A DNA stretch of 39,289 bases, taken from a virus. The stretch spans positions 1 through 39,289 of IMG/VR virus record IMGVR_UViG_3300046515_000273; one strand, 5' to 3'. Positions 14,502-21,250 of the stretch are shown here, piece after piece. Under the pieces are notes generated by a model. The model had not been told where the DNA came from, searched no databases, and worked only from the letters and a program-made list of their open reading frames with translations. How positions within the stretch are numbered: position 1 is the stretch's first letter; each line of letters begins with the position of its first letter. A program made the translations under genes and the position numbers.

Positions 14502-14896
14502 TCGCCGTCCTGCCAGCAACCGACAGGGAGTCGGATATCAGCCGCCTAGCTGCCGTGTTGCTGGCAGCGCTTCCGGGCAAGCGGGTCAAGGTCGAGGTGA
14601 AGGAGTACGCCGACACCCGTAGCAGCGCACAGAACCGGTTCCTCTGGGGTAGTGCATACCCCGACATCCTGGCAAGCGGTCAGCTCGACGGATGGAACGC
14701 CGAAGACCTGCACGGATATTTCCTCGGCGAAATCTACGGATGGGAGACAGTCGAAGGGTTTGGACGTAAGCGCCTGCGTCCCGTCCGCCGTAGCTCCCGT
14801 ATGAGCAAGGCCGAATTTCTCAACTACGTAGCCGAGATCCAGCGCCGCATGGCCGAGATCGGTATCTACGTCTGCGATCCCAACGAGGTGACGTGA
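14498..14896 (+). CDS. ninB: NinB-family recombination protein
   Basis: 132 aa. The segment VKVEVKEYADTRSSAQNRFL followed by W-G and DLHGYFLGEIYG matches NinB (lambda Orf), a DNA-binding recombination mediator acting with exonuclease/annealing systems. The TTG start at 14498 overlaps the preceding TGA; a longer frame to 14198 runs through two other genes. The family is usually about 140-150 aa, so the length fits. Confidence 0.85.
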   Translation: MIAVLPATDRESDISRLAAVLLAALPGKRVKVEVKEYADTRSSAQNRFLWGSAYPDILASGQLDGWNAEDLHGYFLGEIYGWETVEGFGRKRLRPVRRSSRMSKAEFLNYVAEIQRRMAEIGIYVCDPNEVT

Positions 14897-14988
14897 TGCT
14901 TAAGTGGATTGCCATTGTTCTGGTTCTTGTCGGGCAATACGGGTGGGCCTGCGCTTTCTTCTGCCTCAACGAACTGGTGCGTGACTGA
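14896..14988 (+). CDS. Small membrane peptide, 30 aa
   Basis: Starts MLKWIAIVLVLVGQYGWACA, essentially one hydrophobic helix followed by a short tail (FFCLNELVRD). The ATG overlaps the NinB TGA and the TGA ends 1 base before the next ATG, so it is embedded in the operon. Unknown role. Confidence 0.5.
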   Translation: MLKWIAIVLVLVGQYGWACAFFCLNELVRD

Positions 14989-14989
14989 T

Positions 14990-15280
14990 ATGGCCGACCT
15001 ACGCAAAGCCGCGAGGGGTCGTGAGTGCCTAATCCGCTTGCCTACGGTGTGTAACCACAACCCGGAGACTGTCGTGCTCTGCCACGTACGCCTCGCCGGG
15101 ATCACTGGGGCAGGGCAGAAGGCTCCTGACATCCTTGGCGCATACGGGTGCAGCGACTGCCACGCGGAATGCGACCGCCGAACACAACTTCTTGCCACCG
15201 AGGACGTACGTCGGTGGTTCTACGAGGGCGTCCTACGAACGATCGCTCTCCTTGCCAACGAGAGGGTACTGAAATGGTGA
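14990..15280 (+). CDS. YbcO-like nuclease (DUF1364)
   Basis: 96 aa, the same length as E. coli DLP12 YbcO. It begins MADLRKAARGRECLIRLP and contains C-x-H (VCNHNPET), VVLCHVRL and YGCSDCHAECDRR, the metal-binding His/Cys set of the DUF1364 family. Known members are small nuclease-like proteins of lambdoid nin regions. An in-frame extension upstream overlaps the previous small gene and is rejected. Confidence 0.85.
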   Translation: MADLRKAARGRECLIRLPTVCNHNPETVVLCHVRLAGITGAGQKAPDILGAYGCSDCHAECDRRTQLLATEDVRRWFYEGVLRTIALLANERVLKW

Positions 15281-15528
15281 TTCTAGTTTTGATTGTCGCC
15301 CTCATCGGGGCAGGTGCATGGGTTCGTTCTGACTTCAAGTATCGCTACTGGAAAGAGCGCTGCGAGAACTATCAGGAACTTTACGAGAACGAGCGGGATG
15401 ATCGCATTGACTACGAGGCCGAGCTTGGGCGAACACAGGTCCAGCTTGAGGATTCCCGGCAGGCTTATGGCCGATTGATCGGGACGAAATGCCAGGGATG
15501 GGCCTCAGCCACCGTGACGAGGCACTGA
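15274..15528 (+). CDS. Membrane-anchored coiled-coil protein, 84 aa
   Basis: N-terminal membrane helix (MVILVLIVALIGAGAWV), then a charged coiled coil (RYWKERCENYQELYENERDD) with a basic tail. It overlaps the nuclease gene and is followed 2 bases later by the next ATG. Topology resembles an i-spanin, but it is far from the lysis genes. Unknown function. Confidence 0.6.
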   Translation: MVILVLIVALIGAGAWVRSDFKYRYWKERCENYQELYENERDDRIDYEAELGRTQVQLEDSRQAYGRLIGTKCQGWASATVTRH

Positions 15529-15530
15529 CC

Positions 15531-15830
15531 ATGGCTAAGCTCTACGTGGGATGCCGAGTGCGCATCAAGTGGTCCACGCACTTTCCTGAACTGGCAGGCG
15601 AAGTCGGGACCATTACGGATAAGGCCAGTGATGGCGGACTGGATGGTACATCCGATTGGATGGTCGCCCCGGACTGCTGGGGTTCGCCGAAGTCACCGAC
15701 GACGCGCGATGGAAATATTGGATTCTTCGCCCCTAACTCGGATCAGTTAGAGCCGGCGACGGATTCCTACGACAAGATCGAGTGGTCCGAGTGCATCTGG
15801 GCGCCCGAGCACCTTCGGGAGAAGGTATGA
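15531..15830 (+). CDS. Hypothetical protein, 99 aa
   Basis: Begins MAKLYVGCRVRIKWSTHFPE; the start resembles a small SH3-like barrel (YVGCRVRIKW ... GEVGTIT). The rest contains DWMVAPDCWGSP and a WSECIWAPEHL end, found in other phage proteins of unknown role. GAGG precedes the ATG. Overlaps the resolvase start. Confidence 0.65.
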   Translation: MAKLYVGCRVRIKWSTHFPELAGEVGTITDKASDGGLDGTSDWMVAPDCWGSPKSPTTRDGNIGFFAPNSDQLEPATDSYDKIEWSECIWAPEHLREKV

Positions 15831-16279
15831 CCACCTCAGTGCTCGGTATCGATCCCGGAACCCACGAGTCGGGTTACGCGCACTACGTCCATGGAGGCGG
15901 CGTGTTGTCCGCTGGTGTGGCTGCGAATGAAGACATCCTCGACCTTATCCGCTCGACGGATGCAGACCTCCTGGCGATTGAGAAGATCGTGAACTACGGC
16001 GTAGCGGTTGGGCAGGAAACGTTTGATACCTGTGTCTGGATTGGCCGCATGACTCAGGTGTGGCCGACACCTAGTGAGGTGGTGCTCGTGCCCCGCATGG
16101 CTGTGAAAAAGCACGTCTGCGGAACTGGTAAGGCGAAGGATCCACAGGTTCGCGATGGCCTTATCGCCATGGTCGGGCCCGTAGGCAACAAGAAATCTCC
16201 CGGCCCGACCTACGGCGTGAAGTCACACGCATGGTCAGCCCTCGGGGTGGCACTAACCGCAATTTCCACGAGGGCATGA
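15827..16279 (+). CDS. RuvC-like Holliday junction resolvase
   Basis: 150 aa. RNase H-fold resolvase signature: LGIDPGTHESGYAH (first Asp), LLAIEKI (Glu), and the C-terminal helix with SHAWSALGVAL. In lambdoid phages a resolvase (Rap, RusA or RuvC-type) is placed here to process replication and recombination branches. The ATG at 15827 overlaps the TGA of the previous gene. Ends with TGA. Confidence 0.8.
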   Translation: MTTSVLGIDPGTHESGYAHYVHGGGVLSAGVAANEDILDLIRSTDADLLAIEKIVNYGVAVGQETFDTCVWIGRMTQVWPTPSEVVLVPRMAVKKHVCGTGKAKDPQVRDGLIAMVGPVGNKKSPGPTYGVKSHAWSALGVALTAISTRA

Positions 16280-16680
16280 TGATGAACAGTCAGCATCTAA
16301 GCAAGACACTCCGGATCGCCCTGTACCACATCGCCTCGGCTTCGCCGGCACACGAGCGGAAATCAGACAGTCATGAAAACCATGGCGTCATCACCGTGCG
16401 TCCGTCGCCCCACCTGTCGTCGGACTGGCGGACTCGTGAGCATGAATTCTTGTGGGCCATCTACTCGCGGGCCGTCTATGACTACTTCGGCTTCGGTCTG
16501 AGTGGTGGCAAGTACGTCAACGCGGACATTCCGGCTAGTGATCTCGCCGTCCGTGGGGTGATCGAACTCCCTGGCGGTCAAGAGCGGAACATTCTGGAAC
16601 TTCTCGGCATATCGCCTGACTGGGCATGGGCGCAGCTACAGACGGCGGTTAACTACACGAAGATGAAGGAGGCGGCGTGA
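16276..16680 (+). CDS. Hypothetical protein, 134 aa
   Basis: Starts at ATGATGATG (MMMNSQHLSKTL) with GAGGG just upstream; any of the three could be used. Contains REHEFLWAIYSRAVYDYFGF and NILELLGISPDWAWAQL. No family recognised. Translationally coupled to the next gene. Confidence 0.6.
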   Translation: MMMNSQHLSKTLRIALYHIASASPAHERKSDSHENHGVITVRPSPHLSSDWRTREHEFLWAIYSRAVYDYFGFGLSGGKYVNADIPASDLAVRGVIELPGGQERNILELLGISPDWAWAQLQTAVNYTKMKEAA

Positions 16681-16871
16681 AGATCGTCAAGTTCAGTGAT
16701 GGGAAATACGGTGTTCGAAAGTGGAGCCTTTTCGGATACGAGTACCTTAGCCTTAGGTTTCCGCTCATGTTTTGGTGGACTAGAGGGTCAACATTCTACG
16801 ACGAATGCCGGGGAACACTTGGCGAGGCAAGCGCCGCCTTTGCGAAAATGGACAAGGGGACGCCAGTATGA
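16677..16871 (+). CDS. Small hypothetical protein, 64 aa
   Basis: GTG start with AAGGAGGCGGC immediately upstream and overlapping the TGA of the previous gene. Aromatic-rich start (MKIVKFSDGKYGVRKWSLFG); similar short phage proteins begin with KFSDGKYGVR-type sequence. Unknown role. Confidence 0.6.
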   Translation: MKIVKFSDGKYGVRKWSLFGYEYLSLRFPLMFWWTRGSTFYDECRGTLGEASAAFAKMDKGTPV

Positions 16872-17359
16872 CCACCCACGACATCCTAGGCCGCGACACG
16901 GACGAGGCATTTGCCATGCCGGAACTGTCCGATGCGTGTATCGACGCGGCTAACCGGACGGCGAGGTTGTTTGATGCCCATTACCCCGGATGGCAGTTGT
17001 ATTCGAGGGTAGTGCGTGGCGACACCGTCTACGACCGCCAGCTAGCCGCGTGGGCCATCGGTATGGCTAGGCAGCACACCCGCACCCGGAAGACGAACGG
17101 GCAGGCCGTGGTGGCTCCTAGGGGGCGTAGGAACGATTGGATTGCGCAGGCGGGAATCGATGCATTGGAGTTTGTGCTGACCGGACGCCACGAGGAAAAC
17201 TCTTGGGACGCTGAGGCCCGCCTGGGAATCCACCATGCCATCTACGCCAAGATCAGGGGGGAGCTTGGGGCGCTGATGGCCGAGGGGCTTGAGTGCTATT
17301 CGGTGGAGTTGCGGCACCAGTATTACTACGCCCTTCGCGACTCTCGCATGACTGCATAA
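16868..17359 (+). CDS. Hypothetical protein, last middle gene, 163 aa
   Basis: Starts MTTHDILGRDTDEAFAMPEL. Mostly helical, containing AAWAIGMARQHTRTRKTNGQ and a basic segment (APRGRRNDW). I recognise no family. It occupies the place where lambdoid phages carry a late antiterminator (Q), but no Q-like zinc motif is seen. Ends with TAA and is the last gene before the TAG-containing half. Confidence 0.6.
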   Translation: MTTHDILGRDTDEAFAMPELSDACIDAANRTARLFDAHYPGWQLYSRVVRGDTVYDRQLAAWAIGMARQHTRTRKTNGQAVVAPRGRRNDWIAQAGIDALEFVLTGRHEENSWDAEARLGIHHAIYAKIRGELGALMAEGLECYSVELRHQYYYALRDSRMTA

Positions 17360-17417
17360 ACGCCGGATAAACAGCCAGAAGGAGGACTACCGGCAGTGCG
17401 AAATACGGCTTTATCCT

Positions 17418-17444
17418 GAACCTACCTCTAGCAAATATAGGTTC
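17418..17444 (+). promoter_or_regulatory. Hairpin over the start region of the GIY-YIG gene
   Basis: 7-bp perfect stem GAACCTA/TAGGTTC with a 13-base loop and no T run, ending 3 bases before the ATG at 17448. The only purine-rich ribosome-site candidate (AGG) lies in the 3' arm, so the stem could hide it. A strong AAGGAGG at 17379-17385 upstream leads to a GTG with a 7-codon frame (17396-17419), possibly a leader peptide. Confidence 0.35.
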
Positions 17445-17447
17445 TGT

Positions 17448-17861
17448 ATGTTCCCCGTTGTCTATCTAATCGAGTGCTTTGATATCAGTGGAAACAGGTA
17501 CATGAAGGTTGGCCGGAGTAGTCGGCTAACACACCGGATTTCAGAGATTTAGACAGGTTGCCCGTTCCCGATACGAAGGTGTAGGTATTTCTGCCTAGCT
17601 AGCGTTCAAGAATCAAAGGTCGCCGAGCGGTGCGTTCATGCCGCCCTGATTAGGCATCAGTGCTTGGGGGAGTGGTTCTATGCCGGGGCAGGGGATTTGC
17701 GTGCATAGGACGACCTAGAGAACGTGCCAGTAGAGGCAATCTCACTGGCAGCACAACGACCAGTAAGGCCAAGGGGATATAAGCCGAAGCAGTCTAAGCT
17801 GACGAGACGTAGGGCTGAGGCAGGTCACGCGTCTATGACCGGGAATTATTTTCCGCGCTGA
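17448..17861 (+). CDS. GIY-YIG (T5orf172/MUG113-type) nuclease, TAG-recoded
   Basis: 137 aa when TAG at 17550 and 17706 is read as Gln. Visible family pattern: VVYLIE near the start, RYMKVGRSSRLTHRISEI, then Q(TAG)-TGCPFPI, a Glu/His helix (SKVAERCVHAAL) and LGEWFYAG. The first TAG falls where the family typically has Gln before TG-x-P, one of the best single arguments for the decoding. Tail is basic (RPRGYKPKQSKLTRRRA). Under the standard code only 34 codons remain, so the gene is invisible to ordinary annotation. It may be a mobile nuclease or phage defence/DNA-processing gene. Confidence 0.8.
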
Positions 17862-18104
17862 CTGTGACTACGTCGAAATCCACCCCTACCCTAGGTGTCG
17901 AGGGCGGATTACACGCCTGAGATTCCCGGAAGCCTCTGTGGGCCCGTTCATCGAACGGCAGTCGCCGCATAGCCAGAAAGGCCGGGGATTACTGTCGCAA
18001 GGACAGGCCGGCATTGGTGGATGCCTCCGCATCCGGTAAGCGGAACCGACATATACCTCAAGATTCCAGCGAACCGGCTGATTCTTGAGAGGAATATCAA
18101 GATT
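17862..18104 (+). other. Boundary segment before tRNA-Gly
   Basis: No gene can be assigned with confidence. With TAG (17970) as sense, a 72-codon GTG frame 17895-18113 is open, ending TDIYLKIPANRLILERNIKI-A-G, but it lacks a ribosome site and runs into the tRNA. Strong hairpins occur: CCGTTC-ATC-GAACGG near 17944, GGATGC-CTCC-GCATCC near 18019, and CTCAAGA/TCTTGAG around 18057-18089. The octamer TCAAGATT occurs twice. I looked here for a CUA-anticodon tRNA and did not find one. Confidence 0.4.
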
Positions 18105-18183
18105 GCGGGTTAACAAGCGTAAAGGGCGCGCAACGGCCTTCCAAGCCGCAGAACGCGGAGTTCGATTCTCCTGGCCCGCTCCA
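18105..18183 (+). tRNA. tRNA-Gly (TCC)
   Basis: Acceptor stem GCGGGTT/GGCCCGC (two G-T pairs), discriminator T and encoded CCA; anticodon loop CTTCCAA with TCC at 18140-18142; T-arm GGAG-TTCGATT-CTCC. It resembles bacterial tRNA-Gly(UCC). The D-arm region has about three extra bases and there are mismatches at the ends of the anticodon and T stems, so it is somewhat degenerate and its activity is uncertain. It lies at the border between the standard-code and TAG-recoded halves. Confidence 0.75.
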
Positions 18184-18477
18184 GTTTCAGCCCATCCGGT
18201 CTCGGTCGGTGGCTTCGGGTGCAAATCCCGACTTACAGAAGTGGCGTTATTCCACCGGTTTCGGGCCGGGACGCACACGAAAGTGACATTTTTGCCGGTT
18301 GTGGCGTACAGCCCGCGATGCCCGATTCATCGCACCGGCACCCTAGTCGAGCGTGACCACTGCCGTGGGGATCGATGCTACCTGATGGCAGTTCAGGCGA
18401 AAGGGGTCTAGGCCGGCGGGCCGAGTGATCGCTGGATGGCTCAACCAGCAAACTAATTCAATGCCTTCGGGGGCGAC
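18184..18477 (+). other. Boundary segment after tRNA-Gly
   Basis: No certain gene. GGGTGCAAATCCC near 18208 looks like a T-arm, but no acceptor or anticodon arm can be matched to it. With TAG (18409) as Gln, a small GTG frame 18283-18456 (57 aa) is open and contains CPIH and C-x4-C (HCRGDRC), a possible zinc-binding peptide; there is no clear ribosome site. Hairpins GTGG-CGTTATT-CCAC and a CCGG-rich stem lie between. Confidence 0.35.
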
Positions 18478-18981
18478 ATGATTCGTGCAACGGTTAACCA
18501 AAAGGGAAATCCCGAAAAGGATCGGAGCGAACTCCCCGAGTGGATGCAGCAGAGGTATGTGGACAATGCCCGCTACTCTGAGCAGCTTCAGGCAAACGCC
18601 TCCATTCGCCAGTTCGACACCGGCGCAACCCGCGATACGGATGCTGGGAAGATCGACTTCGACGGCTTCCTCAGCCCGTATGCCCTGAAGGCGTTCGGCG
18701 AGTACATGGACCGGCACCGCCATCATGCTGACGGCAAGGTCCGCGACTCAGATAACTGGCAGCGGGGGATCCCTCTCGATGCCTACATGAAGTCCATGTG
18801 GCGCCACTTCTTCGATGTCTGGTCCGAGCACCGTGGGGTTTCGACGCTGGCAGGACTCAAAGAGAACCTCTGCGCCCTCAAGTTCAACGTTGACGGGATG
18901 CTGCACGAGCTGGTTAAGGCTGAGCACGATCACACGCCGAGCGCTGGCTATGCCATGCCGCTTGCCGATCGGGAGGACTGA
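18478..18981 (+). CDS. DUF5664-type dATP/dGTP diphosphohydrolase-like protein
   Basis: 167 aa. The segment TGATRDTDAGKIDFDGFLSP, then RHRHHADGKVRDSDNWQRGI and YMKSMWRHFFDVW match the phage family annotated as dATP/dGTP diphosphohydrolase N-terminal domain (DUF5664), thought to adjust nucleotide pools. The closing helix (NLCALKFNVDGMLHELV) fits. No internal TAG, ends with TGA. No PurZ-like gene was seen, so a modified-base role is not supported here. Confidence 0.65.
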   Translation: MIRATVNQKGNPEKDRSELPEWMQQRYVDNARYSEQLQANASIRQFDTGATRDTDAGKIDFDGFLSPYALKAFGEYMDRHRHHADGKVRDSDNWQRGIPLDAYMKSMWRHFFDVWSEHRGVSTLAGLKENLCALKFNVDGMLHELVKAEHDHTPSAGYAMPLADRED

Positions 18982-18982
18982 T

Positions 18983-19819
18983 ATGGCTCGTCTAGGCAAG
19001 CGCATATTCGTCATTCCAGACACTCAGGTACGTCCTGGCGACCCGACTGACCACCTTGTGTGGATCGGTAAGGCCATCAAGGAATACGCCCCGGACTATT
19101 TGGTCCACTTGGGCGACCATTACGACATGCCCAGCATGTCTACATGGGCCCAGCCGGGATCGATTGGTCGCGAAGGTGTGCGGTATGCGGAAGACATCGA
19201 GGCAGGCAACGACGCCCTGAGCAAGCTCCACGAGGCCATGGGTGGCTTCCGTCCCGAGCGGAAAATCATCCTTACCGGCAATCATGAGCAAAGAATTCAA
19301 CGAGTTGTAGACGCCGATCCTAAGCTTGCTGGCACGCTCGGATACCACAATTTCAATGATCGATCGCTCGGATGGGAACGTGTCGATTACCTCGGGTCAA
19401 CGCCTGGCGTGATCGAGATTGAGGGGGTTAGCTTCGCGCACTACTTCGCGCAACCACTGACTAGCAAGCCCATTGGTGGAACGGCGGCATACAAGCTCAA
19501 CGCCATCGGTACGCCCTATGTCATGGGGCACGTTCAGGGCTACGACATCGGAACCAAGCAGTACGCCACGGGGCGGGTGATTCGAGGGATTGTCGCCGGT
19601 AGCTGCTACTTGGTGGACGAGGAATATCGGGGCAACGCGAATACCCATTTCCGGGGTTGCGTGGTGCTCAACGAGGTCAAGCGCGGCGACTTCTCGGAGA
19701 TGCCGATCACGCTAGAGCATTTATGCCACAAGCATACGGGGCGGACGCTGGGAAGCTACCTGCGCAGGAACTACAAGCGCGCCTCTGAGCGGTTCTCCCT
19801 GGCACGAGCAGCCTAGTAA
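18983..19819 (+). CDS. Calcineurin-like metallophosphoesterase
   Basis: About 277 aa. Metal-binding motifs: VIPDTQV (D13), HLGDHYD (G44-D45, D48), LTGNHEQR (N100-H101) and a later GHVQGYD. Substrate unknown: related phage enzymes are nucleases, phosphatases or cyclic-nucleotide phosphodiesterases. The gene ends in a tandem TAG-TAA (19814-19819). Under the standard code it stops at TAG; under the late code it gains one Gln and stops at TAA. The ATG at 18983 follows GGGAGG. Confidence 0.85.
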
Positions 19820-19872
19820 ATGTCCGCTACCTGATGCCATAACCGGCTTTACGTACCACGAAGCGCACATCG

Positions 19873-19922
19873 TTATTAAAGAATCCGGCCCTAAGCTTTA
19901 ATAAGCCGGGTCGTTATTAAAG
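19873..19922 (+). promoter_or_regulatory. Alternative-hairpin leader
   Basis: TTATTAAAG at 19873-19881, its reverse complement CTTTAATAA at 19896-19904, and a second TTATTAAAG at 19914-19922. The middle element can pair with either flank (loops of 14 and 9), giving two mutually exclusive stems. The 3' copy contains most of the AAAGG ribosome site of the next gene, so one fold would hide it and the other free it. Confidence 0.5.
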
Positions 19923-19930
19923 GTTATTTA

Positions 19931-20380
19931 CTGAGGATCGCTGTCATCACGACCATCGCAGTCAGCAAAGGTACGGTGGCCGCCGACAGCCAGATCACGG
20001 GCAATTTCAAGTTTCACGGCAACGTAAAGGTTCGCCGAGTCGAGAGTGGCCCGTATGCAGGGTGGATCTTCTGCGCTGCGGGTCGCCTCGATTACGTCCC
20101 GGTCGCATACGGACAGGTGGTAGCCGGCGAGTTCTCCCCGGTGTGTGGCCCTGAGGATGATGACGGTGGGTGCTACCTGCTGGTCGGTCGGTCCAAGGTC
20201 TACTGCCTGGAGGCCGACAAGATGATCCCGTACGAGGTAGCGAAGTCCTTCGCCATCGGTTCGGGTGCTAAATACGCGATGGCCGCGATGGCCTGCGGCA
20301 AGTCCCCGGCTGAGGCCGTGAGAGTCGCCGCCAAGTTCGATCCGTTCACCGGGGGAGCAGTGCGCTCCTTCGCCGTCTAA
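19931..20380 (+). CDS. Proteasome/HslV-like Ntn hydrolase family protein
   Basis: 149 aa from a CTG start. The sequence TTIAVSKGTVAADSQITGN matches the N-terminus of phage proteins related to proteasome beta/HslV subunits (TTIA...ADSQ), in which the Thr after Met is the catalytic nucleophile; a late segment (AIGSGAKYAMAAMACGKSPA) also fits. No ATG/GTG/TTG is placed correctly: CTG at 19931 has AAAGG 7 bases upstream, and the GTG at 19976 would delete the catalytic Thr. If CTG is used, about six residues precede the TT. No internal TAG. Confidence 0.6.
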   Translation: MRIAVITTIAVSKGTVAADSQITGNFKFHGNVKVRRVESGPYAGWIFCAAGRLDYVPVAYGQVVAGEFSPVCGPEDDDGGCYLLVGRSKVYCLEADKMIPYEVAKSFAIGSGAKYAMAAMACGKSPAEAVRVAAKFDPFTGGAVRSFAV

Positions 20381-20401
20381 CTAACAGGGGAAGCATCAGC
20401 G

Positions 20402-20599
20402 ATGCAGACCGAGCATATCGCTGACGCGATCAAGGCAACGCCCGTAGCAGGGTTCATTGGGACCTCATTGATGGGCTGGTAGTGGGATACGTTTTCGTAC
20501 GTCGTGGCGTCGGCGTACACATGCCTGATGATCTGCGAGAAGTTGTGGCGCTGGTACAAGGCTTGGCAGGCGAAGAAGAATGACGTTACGGAGTCCTAA
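20402..20599 (+). CDS. Holin, TAG-recoded
   Basis: 65 aa with TAG at 20480 (codon 27) read as Gln. A hydrophobic region (VAGFIGTSLMGW-Q-WDTFSYVVASAYTCLMI) is followed by a basic tail (EKLWRWYKAWQAKKND). Position just before, and overlapping, the endolysin gene supports a holin. The TAG lies inside the membrane region, so without decoding no functional holin can form. GGGGAAG lies upstream of the ATG. Confidence 0.65.
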
Positions 20600-21050
20600 G
20601 CTAGCCGCTGCGTTCCTGGCCGCCGTAGTAGCCGCAGCAGCAGCCTTCACCCAGCCATGGGAGGGTACGGTCTATGTGGGCTATCAGGATGTTGTGGGGG
20701 TCACGACGGCCTGCACCGGGCATACGGGGCCAGAGGTGGTACTGGGCAGGGTCTACAGCCAGTACCAATGTGACTTGTGGTTCAAGCGCGACTTGTAGAT
20801 TGCAGCCGAGGGAGTCCTGTCATGCGTTCCATCATCAAAACTGGCGGTTAACCAAGCCGCAGCATTCACAAGTACCACGTTCAACATTGGGGTGACCGCC
20901 TTCTGCGGCTCCACGATGGCCCGTAAAGCGAACGAGGGTGATCGTGCCGGATCCTGCAAGGCCCTGCTTATGTGGGTTTATGCAGGCGGCCATAAGATTC
21001 AGGGGTTGGTAAACAGGCGCAATGCCGAGTACCGGCTGTGTATGTCATGA
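20580..21050 (+). CDS. SAR endolysin, GH24 lysozyme, TAG-recoded
   Basis: 156 aa with TAG at 20796 as Gln. The weakly hydrophobic N-terminus (residues about 8-23) is a signal-arrest-release segment as in the P21 lysozyme. The catalytic triad spacing of T4-type lysozyme is exact: E28 (PWEGT), D37 (YQDVVG), T43. The C-terminal half (TFNIGVTAFCGSTMARKAN) and GSCKALLMWVYAGG are conserved in the family. Reading TAG as stop would remove more than half of the enzyme. It cuts the peptidoglycan between MurNAc and GlcNAc. Confidence 0.88.
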
Positions 21051-21241
21051 CTGACTGGTTCATTCGAAGCAAGTTGAAGATGGCTGTAGGTGCGTACCTC
21101 ATCGCCCTCGCCCTCCTTGTCTTCCATCAAATCGATTCCGCCCAGTGGGTGACCTACACCACATGGGTACTCGGCCTTTACTTCTCAGCGAATGTCGCAG
21201 AAGCGGTGGCCACCAAGAAGTCCCCGGATTCACCGGGTTGA
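21047..21241 (+). CDS. Small membrane protein of the lysis cassette, 64 aa
   Basis: Two hydrophobic stretches (MAVGAYLIALALLVFHQI and WVTYTTWVLGLYFSANVA), charged ends. The ATG overlaps the endolysin TGA. It could be a second holin or an antiholin. No TAG; ends with TGA. Confidence 0.6.
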   Translation: MTDWFIRSKLKMAVGAYLIALALLVFHQIDSAQWVTYTTWVLGLYFSANVAEAVATKKSPDSPG

Positions 21242-21250
21242 GGCCGTAAG

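Noticed and set aside
17762-17826. tRNA-Gln-like string with TCTAA near 17793 as a suppressor tRNA
   Set aside because: The anticodon stem has only three pairs with a six-base loop, there is no T-arm, and it lies inside the GIY-YIG coding frame.
18200-18240. T-arm-like GGGTGCAAATCCC as part of a second tRNA
   Set aside because: No matching acceptor or anticodon arm could be placed at the proper distance.
17886-18278. 130-aa minus-strand frame across the tRNA
   Set aside because: It contains GQENRTPRSAAWKA-type sequence, the familiar false translation of the complement of a tRNA.
18395-18420. GGTCTAGG as a CUA anticodon loop
   Set aside because: Flanking bases do not pair and no D- or T-arm is present.
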